Source: Vulcanimicrobiota bacterium (GTDB lineage Bacteria > Vulcanimicrobiota > Vulcanimicrobiia > Vulcanimicrobiales > Vulcanimicrobiaceae). From it: 53,776 nucleotides of DNA. A program made the position numbers and the translations under genes. Shown here piece after piece: positions 41,469 through 49,854 of the stretch; the stretch's first letter is position 1, and each line of letters starts with the position of its first letter. The DNA is taken from NCBI GenBank assembly GCA_027315245.1, contig DAHUYK010000129.1, forward strand, positions 1-53,776, in the 5' to 3' direction. The notes beneath the pieces were generated by a model. It worked only from the letters and a program-made list of their open reading frames with translations, did no database searches and was not told where the DNA came from.

Positions 41469-42574
41469 ACATCATTTGCCAAAAAGCGTCCGCGTCGCGT
41501 CAGCCGCACGAAGTCGTCACCCTGCTCGAGCAGACCCTTGGATGCGAACGCGTGCACGACGGACGCGTATCGCTCGCGCACGTCCACGCCGTACCGCTCT
41601 TTGAACGCGCGCAGCGCTACACCTTGCGACGTCCGTAATGCGAGCATGATCGCCTCCCCCGGCCGGCTCCGCTCGTCCAGACGTTCGCTCTCGCCAGGGA
41701 TGGGTTGCGAGGCGGCGGCTGCCTCGACGTACCGCTGGAGATCGCGCGTATGCACCGAGCGCACGCCATCTGCGTACGAGGCTGCGCCGACGCCGATTCC
41801 GAGATAGTCACCGTTGTCCCAGTAGTTCTCGTTGTGCACGCAGCGGTGCCCTTGCCGTGCGAAGTTGCTGATCTCGTACTGCTTGTACCCCGCCGCCTCG
41901 AGGCGCTCCATCGCCACGCCGTAGAACTCGGCTTCGGCAGCGTCGTCGAAGAAGCGCTCCGGCTCGCGCTCGCGCAGCGCGGCGTAGGGCGTGCCTTCTT
42001 CCACGGTGAGCCCGTACGTCGACACGTGATCGACACCGAGCGCAACCGCGTGATCGAGCGAACGCCGCCACGATTCAAGCGTCTGCCCGGGGATCGCAAA
42101 CATGAGGTCGACGCCAATGGAATGGATGCCCGCGGTGCGCGCGGCGGCGACGACGCGCTCGACGTCGCGCACGCTATGGTGCCGCCCGAGTGCACGCGAC
42201 TCCGCCGCGTCGAACGATTGCACGCCGATCGAGAGCCGCGTGATCCCTGCGTCGCGATACTGCAAAAGATCTTCGTCGCGCACGAGGTCGGGATTGATCT
42301 CGATGCTCACCTCGTGCGCTGCGTCATCGAGACGCGGAAAGCGCTCACGCAGCGACATGACGAGCGACGCGATGGTCGTGCCCGCGTAGGCGTTCGGCGT
42401 CCCGCCGCCGAGAAAGATGGTCGCGGCAGGTCGTGCGGGCAAGGATGCGATCTCGCGCCCAAGCGCTTGCAGATACCGTTCGCTTGCGCTGCGACGGTAC
42501 CGCCACTTCGCGAAATCGCAGTACGGACACAGATAAGGACAGAATGGAAGATGAACGTAGATGCCGAGGCCCAT
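41432..42574 (-). CDS. hemW: Radical SAM protein HemW (coproporphyrinogen III oxidase-like)
   Basis: A 380-residue radical SAM enzyme. The cluster motif is FCPYLCPYCDF (C-x3-C-x2-C) followed by GGGTPNAY and EINPDLV, SIGVQSFD and GVDLMFAIPGQT; the C-terminal HemN domain is present (LRTSQGVALRAFKERYGVD). HemW is thought to insert or carry heme rather than oxidise coproporphyrinogen; HemN and HemW are distinguished by the extra cysteine of HemN's CxxxCxxCxC, which is absent here. ATG 42574 gives the normal family N-terminus GIYVHLPFC. Confidence 0.93.
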   Translation of the reverse strand: MGLGIYVHLPFCPYLCPYCDFAKWRYRRSASERYLQALGREIASLPARPAATIFLGGGTPNAYAGTTIASLVMSLRERFPRLDDAAHEVSIEINPDLVRDEDLLQYRDAGITRLSIGVQSFDAAESRALGRHHSVRDVERVVAAARTAGIHSIGVDLMFAIPGQTLESWRRSLDHAVALGVDHVSTYGLTVEEGTPYAALREREPERFFDDAAEAEFYGVAMERLEAAGYKQYEISNFARQGHRCVHNENYWDNGDYLGIGVGAASYADGVRSVHTRDLQRYVEAAAASQPIPGESERLDERSRPGEAIMLALRTSQGVALRAFKERYGVDVRERYASVVHAFASKGLLEQGDDFVRLTRRGRFLANDVCAAFLETPQPA

Positions 42575-42579
42575 GCAGT

Positions 42580-43413
42580 CTAACCGACGCAGACGCCGAC
42601 GGCTCCGGGGCCTCCATGTGTCGCGATGACGGGACCGGCTTCCCACACTTCCAGCAGAGCGGCACTGCCGCGCAGACGTTCCACGAGGTGCTCCTTATTC
42701 GCCTCGGCCAACTCCGGAGCATTCGCGTGCATGATGACGAAGCGCGCGTTGGCCGGATCGTCGATCCCTTCGAGCACGAGATCGAGCATCGTCTCCTGAG
42801 CACGCGCAAACGTGCGAACCTGTGCTTTCGCGACGACCTGGCCCTCTTCGAGCGAGAGCACGGGGACGATGCGCATGAGGGTCCCGATCGCCGCTTGCGC
42901 GCGCCCGATACGGCCGGTGCGCTGTAAGTGCGACAGGTCCGGTATGCACGCGTAGAGACGCTGCGCCCGCCGCACTCGCTCTAGTGCCGCGACGATGGAA
43001 TCGATCGCCGCTCCCTGCGCTGCGAGTTCCGCGGCGCGCAGCACCATGAGCCCAAGGCCCCCCGAGGCGCTCTGCGAGTCAAAGATCTCGACACGGCGCT
43101 GTGTAAGCTTCGACGCGGCAATCCTAGCAGCGTTGATCGTGCCCGACAGGTGCGACGAGATCGTGATACAGAGCACGTCCCCGGTGCACGCCGCAAAGGC
43201 TTCCTCGAACATCGCGGCTGTCGGCTGCGACGTGCCCGGCAAAACGCTCTCGGAAAGAAGCTTGCGGTAGAAGTCGCCGCGCGACAGGTCTATGTGGTCC
43301 CGATAACTGCGTTCGCCGAACGTGACGAAGAGCGGTACAACACCGATTCCGAGGCGAGCCGCCCGGGACGGTTCGATATCGGACGTACTATCGGTGACGA
43401 TCGCGACGGACAA
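42580..43413 (-). CDS. DegV family fatty-acid-binding protein (FakB-like)
   Basis: A 277-residue protein with the DegV fold: AIVTDSTSDI, PLFVTFGERSYRDHID, LPGTSQPTAAMFEEAF, ITISSHLSGTINAARIA. DegV/FakB proteins bind a fatty acid and present it to the kinase FakA. With fakA and plsX directly upstream, a role in acyl-phosphate formation is strongly suggested. The start is most likely TTG 43413, five bases after the plsX stop, because the family begins at (x)VAIVTDST; the ORF back to 43512 lies within plsX. Confidence 0.9.
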   Translation of the reverse strand: MSVAIVTDSTSDIEPSRAARLGIGVVPLFVTFGERSYRDHIDLSRGDFYRKLLSESVLPGTSQPTAAMFEEAFAACTGDVLCITISSHLSGTINAARIAASKLTQRRVEIFDSQSASGGLGLMVLRAAELAAQGAAIDSIVAALERVRRAQRLYACIPDLSHLQRTGRIGRAQAAIGTLMRIVPVLSLEEGQVVAKAQVRTFARAQETMLDLVLEGIDDPANARFVIMHANAPELAEANKEHLVERLRGSAALLEVWEAGPVIATHGGPGAVGVCVG

Positions 43414-43417
43414 CGCT

Positions 43418-44449
43418 TCAGCGAGCCTGCGAGTCAGGCGCAACGTGCGGCGCGACGAGTTCGCTGATCTTTCCGACGACGTCGTGGCGCACTTCGGCGC
43501 TCGCCGCGGCAATCGCGGCTACGATCGCATTCCTGCTCGAGCGGCCGTGCGTCACCAAACAGTTGCCGCGCAAGCCGAGCAGCGGCGCAGCACCGTACGT
43601 TTCCCAGTCGAACCTGCGGCGCAGGCGGCGCAGCTCGGGGGCGAGCATCATCGCTCCGAGCTTCGTAAGCAGCGTCCCGCCCATGAGGGTCTCGCGCATC
43701 ACCTTTGCGAGGTCGGAGACGATGCCTTCGCCGGCCTTGAGCACGACATTGCCAACGAAACCATCCGTGACGACGACGTCGGCGACGTTGTGGAAGAGAT
43801 CCTTGCCTTCGATGTTGCCGATGAAGTCGACGGGCGCGCCGTCGAGAAGTCGTGCTGCATCGAGCACCTGAGCGTTGCCTTTCGTGCGTTCTTCGCCAAG
43901 CGACATGATCGCGACGCGTGGCGAGGCAATCGCGAGCACCTCGTGCGCGTACGCTGAGCCCATGATGCCGAACTGCATCAGCCACTCGGGGCGGCAATCC
44001 ACGTTCGCACCGGAGTCGATGAGCACCACGGGGCCGTTGAGCGCGGGCCAGACGGTCGCGATTGCGGGCCGGGCGATGCCTTCGATCGTTCGAAGTTTGA
44101 TGAGGGCGATTGCCAGGAACGCACCGCTGTTGCCCGCGGAGACGACCGCATCGCCTTCGCCGTTCTTGAGCATCGAGATCGCGACGCCGAGCGACGTGCG
44201 ATCCGCGGAGCGCAGCGCCGCGGAGGCGTGCTGGCCCATCGGAACGTTTTCGGGGGCGTGCCGGACCGCGATGCGAGCGGCGGCGCCCCCGCGAAGCAGC
44301 GGTCGTATCTTCGACTCGTCCCCCGTGAGAATGATCTCTGCGTCGGCGGTCGCGTCTGCAAGAAGGACGCCTGCGACGATCTCCTCCGGCGCATGGTCGC
44401 CTCCCATCGCATCGACGACGATGCGCGGCTTCACGGTTCGTTCATTCAT
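43418..44449 (-). CDS. plsX: Phosphate acyltransferase PlsX
   Basis: A 343-residue protein from ATG 44449 (TTG 44458 is an alternative): VVDAMGGDHAPEEIVAG, ALIKLRTIEGIARPAIA, MGSAYAHEVL, LSLGEE-like MSLGEERTKGNAQV and FVGNVVLKAGEGI are diagnostic. PlsX interconverts acyl-ACP and acyl-phosphate, feeding PlsY. Between fakA and degV it makes a complete unit: FakA/FakB phosphorylates free fatty acids and PlsX passes the acyl group to ACP. It overlaps the fakA 3' end by eight bases. Confidence 0.96.
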   Translation of the reverse strand: MNERTVKPRIVVDAMGGDHAPEEIVAGVLLADATADAEIILTGDESKIRPLLRGGAAARIAVRHAPENVPMGQHASAALRSADRTSLGVAISMLKNGEGDAVVSAGNSGAFLAIALIKLRTIEGIARPAIATVWPALNGPVVLIDSGANVDCRPEWLMQFGIMGSAYAHEVLAIASPRVAIMSLGEERTKGNAQVLDAARLLDGAPVDFIGNIEGKDLFHNVADVVVTDGFVGNVVLKAGEGIVSDLAKVMRETLMGGTLLTKLGAMMLAPELRRLRRRFDWETYGAAPLLGLRGNCLVTHGRSSRNAIVAAIAAASAEVRHDVVGKISELVAPHVAPDSQAR

Positions 44450-45992
44450 CGAAGGCAACCCAGTATTCAGCGTTCTTCATGCCACCGTAGTAGTACTCGA
44501 CCTCCGTACCCGCCTCGCCGCCACAGACCTCCTCGCTCAAGCGTTGCGCGTCCTTCTCGCGCTGCGAGCCGCCGTAGTAGAGGGTCACGAGGCCGCCGGC
44601 ATCCCGCTGGCGCATCGCATCGATCGCTGCCCGCGTCACGTCGGCGATCGACGCACCGGCGAACGAATGCTCGCCGACGACCGCTCTCGCGCTCTTGCCT
44701 TCGTAGAAGACGCGCGCGCTGAGCGTGCACTGCGCCGCGCCCAGGATCGCTTCGGGCGACCGCATCCCGTCAGCCCGGGCAGCGATGAGCCCGCTGATCC
44801 CTTCGACGGCGTTCCGTGTCGGGACCACCGCCACGACCTTGTCGCAGCGCGAGGCCGCTTCGCGAGCGGGTGCAATGGCATCGTCGCCGTTCGTGAAGAG
44901 ATAGACATTCGGGCTCACGCAGTTGTTGAGCGCAAGCACCAACTCGGCAACGCTCGGGTTGCCCATGCTGGAAAGCGTCACTTCCGCGCCCAGCTCCCTC
45001 GCGATCGTTTCGAAGCCCGGGCCGGGAACGACCGCGACGACGGAGCGCTGCTGCGCCGGCGGCTCGACGAGCAGCATGCGATGCTGCTGCGCCATGTCGT
45101 CGATCTTCACGCGCGTCACCGTTCCGAACCGTGCGGCGACGTTCGTTACCCGGTCGGGATCGTCGGTGTGAACGTGCACCTTGAGCGTCGGCCGATCACC
45201 GACAACGAGCAAGGACTCCGTGCGAGGCTCCAGCGCACGGCGCAGGTCGAGCGGACCGCAGGCTGCCTGCTCGAGCACCATCTCGGTGCAATACCGCATG
45301 ACGCCGACGCTCTGCTTCGGACTGAAGACCTCGGAACGCAGCGGCCTGCGCGGAAAGGCCGTGGACTGCAACCTGCCCTCCGGCAGAAACGCCAGCGCAC
45401 CCTCCAAGAGGTAGACGAAACCGGCTCCGCCCGCATCGACGACGCCCGCCTCTTTGAGTGAGGCAAGCTGTTCGGGCGTCCGATCGAGCGCAGCGTTTGC
45501 AAACCGAAGCACCCCGGAGAGGAAGCGGACGAGGTCGGGTTCGTGTAAGGCATATCGATAGGCCGCGTCGGCTGCGGCGTCGGCCACCGACACGATCGTA
45601 CCTTCGACGGGGTCTTGGAGCGCTTGGCGTGCGGCAACTGCCGCTTCACGGAGCGCCGTCGCGGCGACGAATGCATCGATCTCGCTGCGGTGCCGGACAT
45701 GATGGGCGAATCCCCGGAGCATCTGCGACAGAATGACGCCCGAGTTTCCCCGCGCGCCGACGAGGGCACCATGTGCCGCGGCTGCGGCGACAGCCGAGAC
45801 GGTGGAGGAGCGGCTCGCATACGCGGCTTGCGCGGCCGAGCGCACGGTGAAGTACATGTTCGTTCCCGTGTCGCCGTCGGGTACCGGGTAAACGTTGAGC
45901 CCGTTGAGAACGCCGCGATACTTCCTTAGGAAGTAGCTGCCAGCGGCCAGAAATCGTGCGAAGCCTCGGCCGCTAAGGCTGGTCACGTCCAC
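44442..45992 (-). CDS. fakA: Fatty acid kinase catalytic subunit FakA (DAK1/YloV family)
   Basis: A 516-residue protein. The N-terminal DhaL-like ATP domain has NVYPVPDGDTGTNM (33-46) and GARGNSGVILSQMLRGF; the middle part contains KEAGVVDAGGAGFVYLLEG and MRYCTEMVLE with VHVHTDDPDRV; the C-terminal domain ends YYYGGMKNAEYWVAFDE. It phosphorylates fatty acids bound to FakB. The order rpmB-fakA-plsX is as in Bacillus, except that rpmB is on the other strand and yloU is missing. The GTG start at 45992 touches the CTAG tip of repeat copy C. Confidence 0.94.
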   Translation of the reverse strand: MDVTSLSGRGFARFLAAGSYFLRKYRGVLNGLNVYPVPDGDTGTNMYFTVRSAAQAAYASRSSTVSAVAAAAAHGALVGARGNSGVILSQMLRGFAHHVRHRSEIDAFVAATALREAAVAARQALQDPVEGTIVSVADAAADAAYRYALHEPDLVRFLSGVLRFANAALDRTPEQLASLKEAGVVDAGGAGFVYLLEGALAFLPEGRLQSTAFPRRPLRSEVFSPKQSVGVMRYCTEMVLEQAACGPLDLRRALEPRTESLLVVGDRPTLKVHVHTDDPDRVTNVAARFGTVTRVKIDDMAQQHRMLLVEPPAQQRSVVAVVPGPGFETIARELGAEVTLSSMGNPSVAELVLALNNCVSPNVYLFTNGDDAIAPAREAASRCDKVVAVVPTRNAVEGISGLIAARADGMRSPEAILGAAQCTLSARVFYEGKSARAVVGEHSFAGASIADVTRAAIDAMRQRDAGGLVTLYYGGSQREKDAQRLSEEVCGGEAGTEVEYYYGGMKNAEYWVAFDE

Positions 45993-46038
45993 CTAGGAAC
46001 CTGCAGGGTCATGGCACATTTCCGTCGTTGGGCCGCCT
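45993..46038. repeat. Half copy (C) of the palindromic element's outer arm
   Basis: CTAGGAACCTGCAGGGTCATGG followed by CACATTTCCGTC and GGGCCGC matches the left arm of copy B (4230-4277) in order and spacing, with about one difference in seven. The partner arm is not found between here and rpmB. The CTAG is immediately adjacent to the fakA GTG start codon, so it forms the 5' leader of fakA. Confidence 0.65.
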
Positions 46039-46063
46039 TTGGGGATGGGAGGGTGAATCCTGG

Positions 46064-46093
46064 TTGCGCCGGTGCCGGAGAGCGTGCTATCAT
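46064..46093 (+). promoter_or_regulatory. Putative rpmB promoter
   Basis: TTGCGC (46064-46069), an 18-base spacer and TATCAT (46088-46093), about 60 bases before the rpmB ATG. It is the only promoter-like pair in this spacer on the plus strand. Confidence 0.5.
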
Positions 46094-46151
46094 CCCGTCG
46101 TTGCCCGGCGCCTCGGCGCCGGCCGACGCTTATTAGGGGGCAACGGTAGAG

Positions 46152-46343
46152 ATGGCAAAAGTCTGCGATGTGTGCGGTAAGGGGCCGATGGCCGGCAACC
46201 GCGTAAGCCACGCGATGAACAAGACGAAGCGGCGATGGCTTCCCAACCTGCAGTCGGTGAAGATCGACGACCGCGGGACGCACCGCACCGCCCGCGTCTG
46301 CACGTCCTGTCTGCGCTCAAAACGCGTCACGCGCTCCGTCTAA
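46152..46343 (+). CDS. rpmB: Ribosomal protein bL28
   Basis: A 63-residue protein starting [20 protein letters not shown], with [16 protein letters not shown] and the second cysteine pair CTSC; two CxxC pairs mark the zinc-binding form. It is the only plus-strand gene between yebC and yacL, and its 3' end overlaps that of thiL by four bases. Confidence 0.97.
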   Translation: MAKVCDVCGKGPMAGNRVSHAMNKTKRRWLPNLQSVKIDDRGTHRTARVCTSCLRSKRVTRSV

Positions 46344-47338
46344 CCCGCACCTAGCCGAAGCTCCCACCCCGTTCGCCCGAGCGGTGTCTCGCCGTCCCCT
46401 GCGACGAGGCCCGGCTCACGGCGCAGCGTTCCGATTGCGCGAAGCTCGTCGCCAAAGCGCGTGCGGTAACGGCCCGCGAGGTAAGCGAAAGCGTGCGCAT
46501 CGATCGCAACGATGAGCTCGTACTCCTCACCTCCCGCAAGGGCGTAGGCGTGCGCCGGCTCACCGATCGCCGCAGCAGCAGCGCAGGCAGCAGGTGCCAC
46601 CGGTACGTGTTCGACGACGGCGCCCACACCGCTGGATTCGCAGAGGCGTGCGAGGTCGGTGGAGAGACCGTCGGAGCAATCGATCATCGCATGAACGTGT
46701 GCGCTCGCGGCGAGCCATTGGCCCTGGGCAACGCGCGCTCGCGGACGCCGGTGTGCGCAGGTTGCAGCCTCCGCCATCGGCGGATCGAGCGCGATCGCTC
46801 CACGTGCGACGTCGAGGCCAGCACGGCTCGCACCGAAGTCGCCGGTCGAAGCGATGACGTCGCCGGAGCGTCCTCCCGAACGCAGCGTCACGTGCGACGG
46901 CCGGACTTCGCCGATCGCCGTCATCGCAACGATGAGCGCGGGAGCTCGCGTCAGGTCTCCGCCGGCGACTGCAAGCCCATAGGTTTTTGCCGCGTCTGCG
47001 ATCCCGCGATAGAGGTCCAGGAGCTCGGTGACGTTCCATTGCGCGCCGATGCCGAGCGCGATCGTCACGAGCACGGGGCGCGCTCCCATCGCCGCAAGGT
47101 CGCTCACGTTCGCGACCGTCGAGCGCCAGCCGACGTCGTAGGCGCTCATCGTCTGCCGGGTAAAGTGTACGCCCTCGACGAGCGCGTCGGACGTGACGAC
47201 GCTGCGATGCGAACGCGACGGTTGCCACACTGCCGCGTCGTCGCCGATCCCAACGACCACTCGCGTCTCTCGCGTCCCTTCGACGATGCCGCGCAGCGCC
47301 GTGACGAGCTCGTCCTCGCGCAGCCCTGCGTGCGTCAC
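46340..47338 (-). CDS. thiL: Thiamine-monophosphate kinase
   Basis: A 332-residue PurM-like kinase: [33 protein letters not shown]-like [38 protein letters not shown] and AGGEEYELI are the family motifs. It makes thiamine diphosphate. The GTG start (47336-47338) overlaps the rpe stop (GTGA). Bacillus has the unrelated pyrophosphokinase thiN at the matching place, so this is a functional swap at the same locus. Confidence 0.95.
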   Translation of the reverse strand: MTHAGLREDELVTALRGIVEGTRETRVVVGIGDDAAVWQPSRSHRSVVTSDALVEGVHFTRQTMSAYDVGWRSTVANVSDLAAMGARPVLVTIALGIGAQWNVTELLDLYRGIADAAKTYGLAVAGGDLTRAPALIVAMTAIGEVRPSHVTLRSGGRSGDVIASTGDFGASRAGLDVARGAIALDPPMAEAATCAHRRPRARVAQGQWLAASAHVHAMIDCSDGLSTDLARLCESSGVGAVVEHVPVAPAACAAAAAIGEPAHAYALAGGEEYELIVAIDAHAFAYLAGRYRTRFGDELRAIGTLRREPGLVAGDGETPLGRTGWELRLGAG

Positions 47339-47985
47339 AAGAGCGCGCGCAGCCGGCGCAAGGCGGCGCCGGCATCGCCACCGTCGAAGACGGCAGACCC
47401 CATGACGACGACGTCCGCACCTGCTTGAACGACGGCGTGGATGTTCGCTTCTCCCACTCCGCCGTCGACTTCGAGCTCGCAGTGGGGATGGCGGCGATCG
47501 ATGAGGGCGCGCGCCTGACGCAGTTTCTCCATGGCGTGCGGAATGAAGCGCTGACCCGAACGCCCCGGGTTCACCGACATCACCAACACGAGGTCACAGT
47601 CGTCGATCACGTCTTCCAGCATGGAGACCGGCGTCTGCGGGCAGAGTGCGACCCCCGCTTTCGTGCCCCTCGCGCGCAGTTCGGTCAGCAGACCTTGCGC
47701 GTGCGCCGTTGCCTCGAGATGAAACGTGACGAGCGCCGCGCCGGCATCACAGAACGCGCCTGCCGACCGCTCCGGCGCCGCGATCATCAAATGGCAGTCC
47801 AGCGGCAACGCCGTGAGCTTGCAGAGATCCTCCACGATCTTCGGTCCCCACGTGATGCTCGGCACGAAGTTTCCGTCCATGACGTCGACGTGAAGGTAGT
47901 CGGCACCCGCCTCTTCGACGGCGGCTATCTCGTGCTCGATGCGGCCGAAATCGGCGGAGAGCAGTGACGGCGCGAGCCTGATCAT
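47335..47985 (-). CDS. rpe: Ribulose-phosphate 3-epimerase
   Basis: A 216-residue TIM barrel. APSLLSADFGRIEHEI, HVDVMDGNFVPSITWGP, DCHLMI, VLVMSVNPGRSGQRF and ELEVDGGVGEANI are all canonical, with metal ligands in H-D-...-H-D. It interconverts ribulose-5-phosphate and xylulose-5-phosphate. Its ATG overlaps the TGA of the PASTA gene (ATGA). Confidence 0.97.
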   Translation of the reverse strand: MIRLAPSLLSADFGRIEHEIAAVEEAGADYLHVDVMDGNFVPSITWGPKIVEDLCKLTALPLDCHLMIAAPERSAGAFCDAGAALVTFHLEATAHAQGLLTELRARGTKAGVALCPQTPVSMLEDVIDDCDLVLVMSVNPGRSGQRFIPHAMEKLRQARALIDRRHPHCELEVDGGVGEANIHAVVQAGADVVVMGSAVFDGGDAGAALRRLRALL

Positions 47986-49052
47986 GCGCCCGGGCTTGGC
48001 TGCGTTGATGGGGACGCCTGCACGTTGTAGACGTGCGCCGGCTCGACGCCGAGGCGCGTCTGTCCGACGAGGACGCCGTCGGCGTACATATCAACGAGCG
48101 ACGTTCCGAGCGCCGTGACGGTGAAGTCGAGCTTCTGTCCGGGCTGCGCGTACGCATCGTAGAGATTCCATCGTCCCGTTGCGTCGCGCACGACGAGCCG
48201 CACGTGAATCTGCTGGCCCGGGCGAATCTGGTCCGGCACCGGCACCGATGCGAGCACGTGCACTTGGCGCAGGATGTATCCGGACTCGTTCGGTCCGGCG
48301 CTCACCTGCAGTGAGACGGTATCGAAGGAGGCGATCGTCGTGCCGGCGCCCGGCTTCTGACGTGCGACGATACCGTGCGGCGGCCCGGAGCGCCCGAGCG
48401 GCGTCCAGACGATCTGGCCGAACTTCACGCCCATTCGCGCAGCAAGCGCGCGAGCACGATCGATCGGCATGCCGATGAAGTCCGGCACCCGCAGGCTCGG
48501 CGCACCGCCGCGGCTCACGACGAGGTTGACGACCTCGCCCTCGACGACATTCGCGAGCGGCTGTGGATGCTGTGAGACAACGTGATCGCCGGGGACGAGA
48601 TCGCTGCGCCGATAGGTGATCTTTCCGAGCTGCAGGTGCGTGCGCGCAAGATCGAGCCCAACCTCACGCATCGACTGATAGCGCAGGTCAGGCATCGAGC
48701 GCTGCACGATGCCCGAGCTGACGACGAACGAGATTTGCCGTCCGGGGCGCACTTGCGTTCCGGCTGCGGGAGCTTGGTTGACGATCGTATCTGCCGGAAA
48801 ACGATCGCTCGTCAGATGTTCGACGACTTGCGACCCCAGCCGCAGGTGAACGAGCTCTTCGTTCGCGTCGGTGAGCGACGTGCCGACGAACGACGGGATC
48901 GTGATCGCATTTGCCGGCGGAAGGAGAAAATCGTGAATGGCATGGCCGAACCATACGACGACGCCGACGAAGCACGATAACACGATCGGAAAGACCCAAT
49001 CGCGTGGAAGAATCCCGGCGACGACACGCCGCCACCGTCTCTCTTCGCCCAT
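47982..49052 (-). CDS. Membrane-anchored PASTA-domain protein lacking a kinase domain
   Basis: A 356-residue protein: short basic cytoplasmic N-terminus (MGEERRWRRV), one transmembrane helix (19-40, WVFPIVLSCFVGVVVWFG), then three PASTA domains (about 47-112, 114-180, 182-255; e.g. IPSFVGTSLTDANEELVHLRL, MPDLRYQSMREVGLDLARTHL, VPDFIGMPIDRARALAARMGV) and a beta-rich C-terminal domain (IHVRLVVRDATGRWNLYDAYAQPG). PASTA domains bind peptidoglycan. In Firmicutes this locus carries PrkC, a Ser/Thr kinase with PASTA repeats, before rpe; here only the extracellular half exists, so the kinase has been lost or moved. Confidence 0.88.
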   Translation of the reverse strand: MGEERRWRRVVAGILPRDWVFPIVLSCFVGVVVWFGHAIHDFLLPPANAITIPSFVGTSLTDANEELVHLRLGSQVVEHLTSDRFPADTIVNQAPAAGTQVRPGRQISFVVSSGIVQRSMPDLRYQSMREVGLDLARTHLQLGKITYRRSDLVPGDHVVSQHPQPLANVVEGEVVNLVVSRGGAPSLRVPDFIGMPIDRARALAARMGVKFGQIVWTPLGRSGPPHGIVARQKPGAGTTIASFDTVSLQVSAGPNESGYILRQVHVLASVPVPDQIRPGQQIHVRLVVRDATGRWNLYDAYAQPGQKLDFTVTALGTSLVDMYADGVLVGQTRLGVEPAHVYNVQASPSTQPSPGA

Positions 49053-49056
49053 TTCC

Positions 49057-49806
49057 CTAGGCAAGCGCTTCGGCCACCGCCGCGTCCGAGAGATCGAGCG
49101 TGCTGAAGACACGCTGGACGTCTTCGTGATCGTCGAGCGCCTCGAGAAACGCGAACGCCTGCGAGAGCTGCGGGCCGTGAAGCTCGATTTTCGTCTTGGC
49201 GCGCATGCCGAGGTACGCATCTCGCACGTTCATGCCGCGCTGCGCGATCGCATCGCGTACGGCGGCGAGCGCCGTGGGCTGCGTGTACACGACCGCATCG
49301 TTGACGTCGAACTCGATATCCTCGACGCCGTCGACGAGCACGTCTTCCGTCAGACGATCCTCGGAGCGCCCGTGCGGATCGACTTCGACGAGCCCCAGTG
49401 GCTCGAACATCCACGCGACACTTCCGCTCTCCCCGAGCGTGCCGCCATGCTTCGAAAAGAGAAATCGCAACTCGCCCGCCGTCCGGTTACGATTGTCAGT
49501 CGCGGCGTCCGCAACGACGGCAACCCCATGCGGACCGTAGCCTTCATAACGCAGCTCCTCGATCGCGGCGGCATCGCTCTGGCCGGCGGCGCGTGAGATG
49601 GCGCGCTTGATGTTCTCTTGCGGCATGTTGTTCTCGCGCGCCTTTTCGACGGCAACCTTCAAACGGTAGTTCGCCTCCGGATCGCTCGAGCCGGAACGCA
49701 CCGCTACGATAATCTCTTTGCTGAGCTTCGTGAACAGCGCTCCGCGCTGCGCATCGGCCTTGCCCTTACGCAACTTGATGTTGTGAAACTTCGAGTGCCC
49801 CGACAT
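49057..49806 (-). CDS. yebC: YebC/PmpR-family (TACO1) protein
   Basis: A 249-residue protein: MSGHSKFHNIKLRKGKADAQ, FTKLSKEIIVAVRSG, ANYRLKVAVEKARENNMP and NIKRAISRA are the N-terminal signature; later TDNRNRTAGELRFLFSKHGG and GSVAWMFE. Members act as translation factors at proline-rich sites or as transcription regulators. The start is ATG 49806; it is four bases upstream of the PASTA gene start. Confidence 0.95.
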   Translation of the reverse strand: MSGHSKFHNIKLRKGKADAQRGALFTKLSKEIIVAVRSGSSDPEANYRLKVAVEKARENNMPQENIKRAISRAAGQSDAAAIEELRYEGYGPHGVAVVADAATDNRNRTAGELRFLFSKHGGTLGESGSVAWMFEPLGLVEVDPHGRSEDRLTEDVLVDGVEDIEFDVNDAVVYTQPTALAAVRDAIAQRGMNVRDAYLGMRAKTKIELHGPQLSQAFAFLEALDDHEDVQRVFSTLDLSDAAVAEALA

Positions 49807-49854
49807 ACCAAAAGGCCTTCGCCCCAGCGCGTGGGGAGCCTCTTCCAGCGCGCT

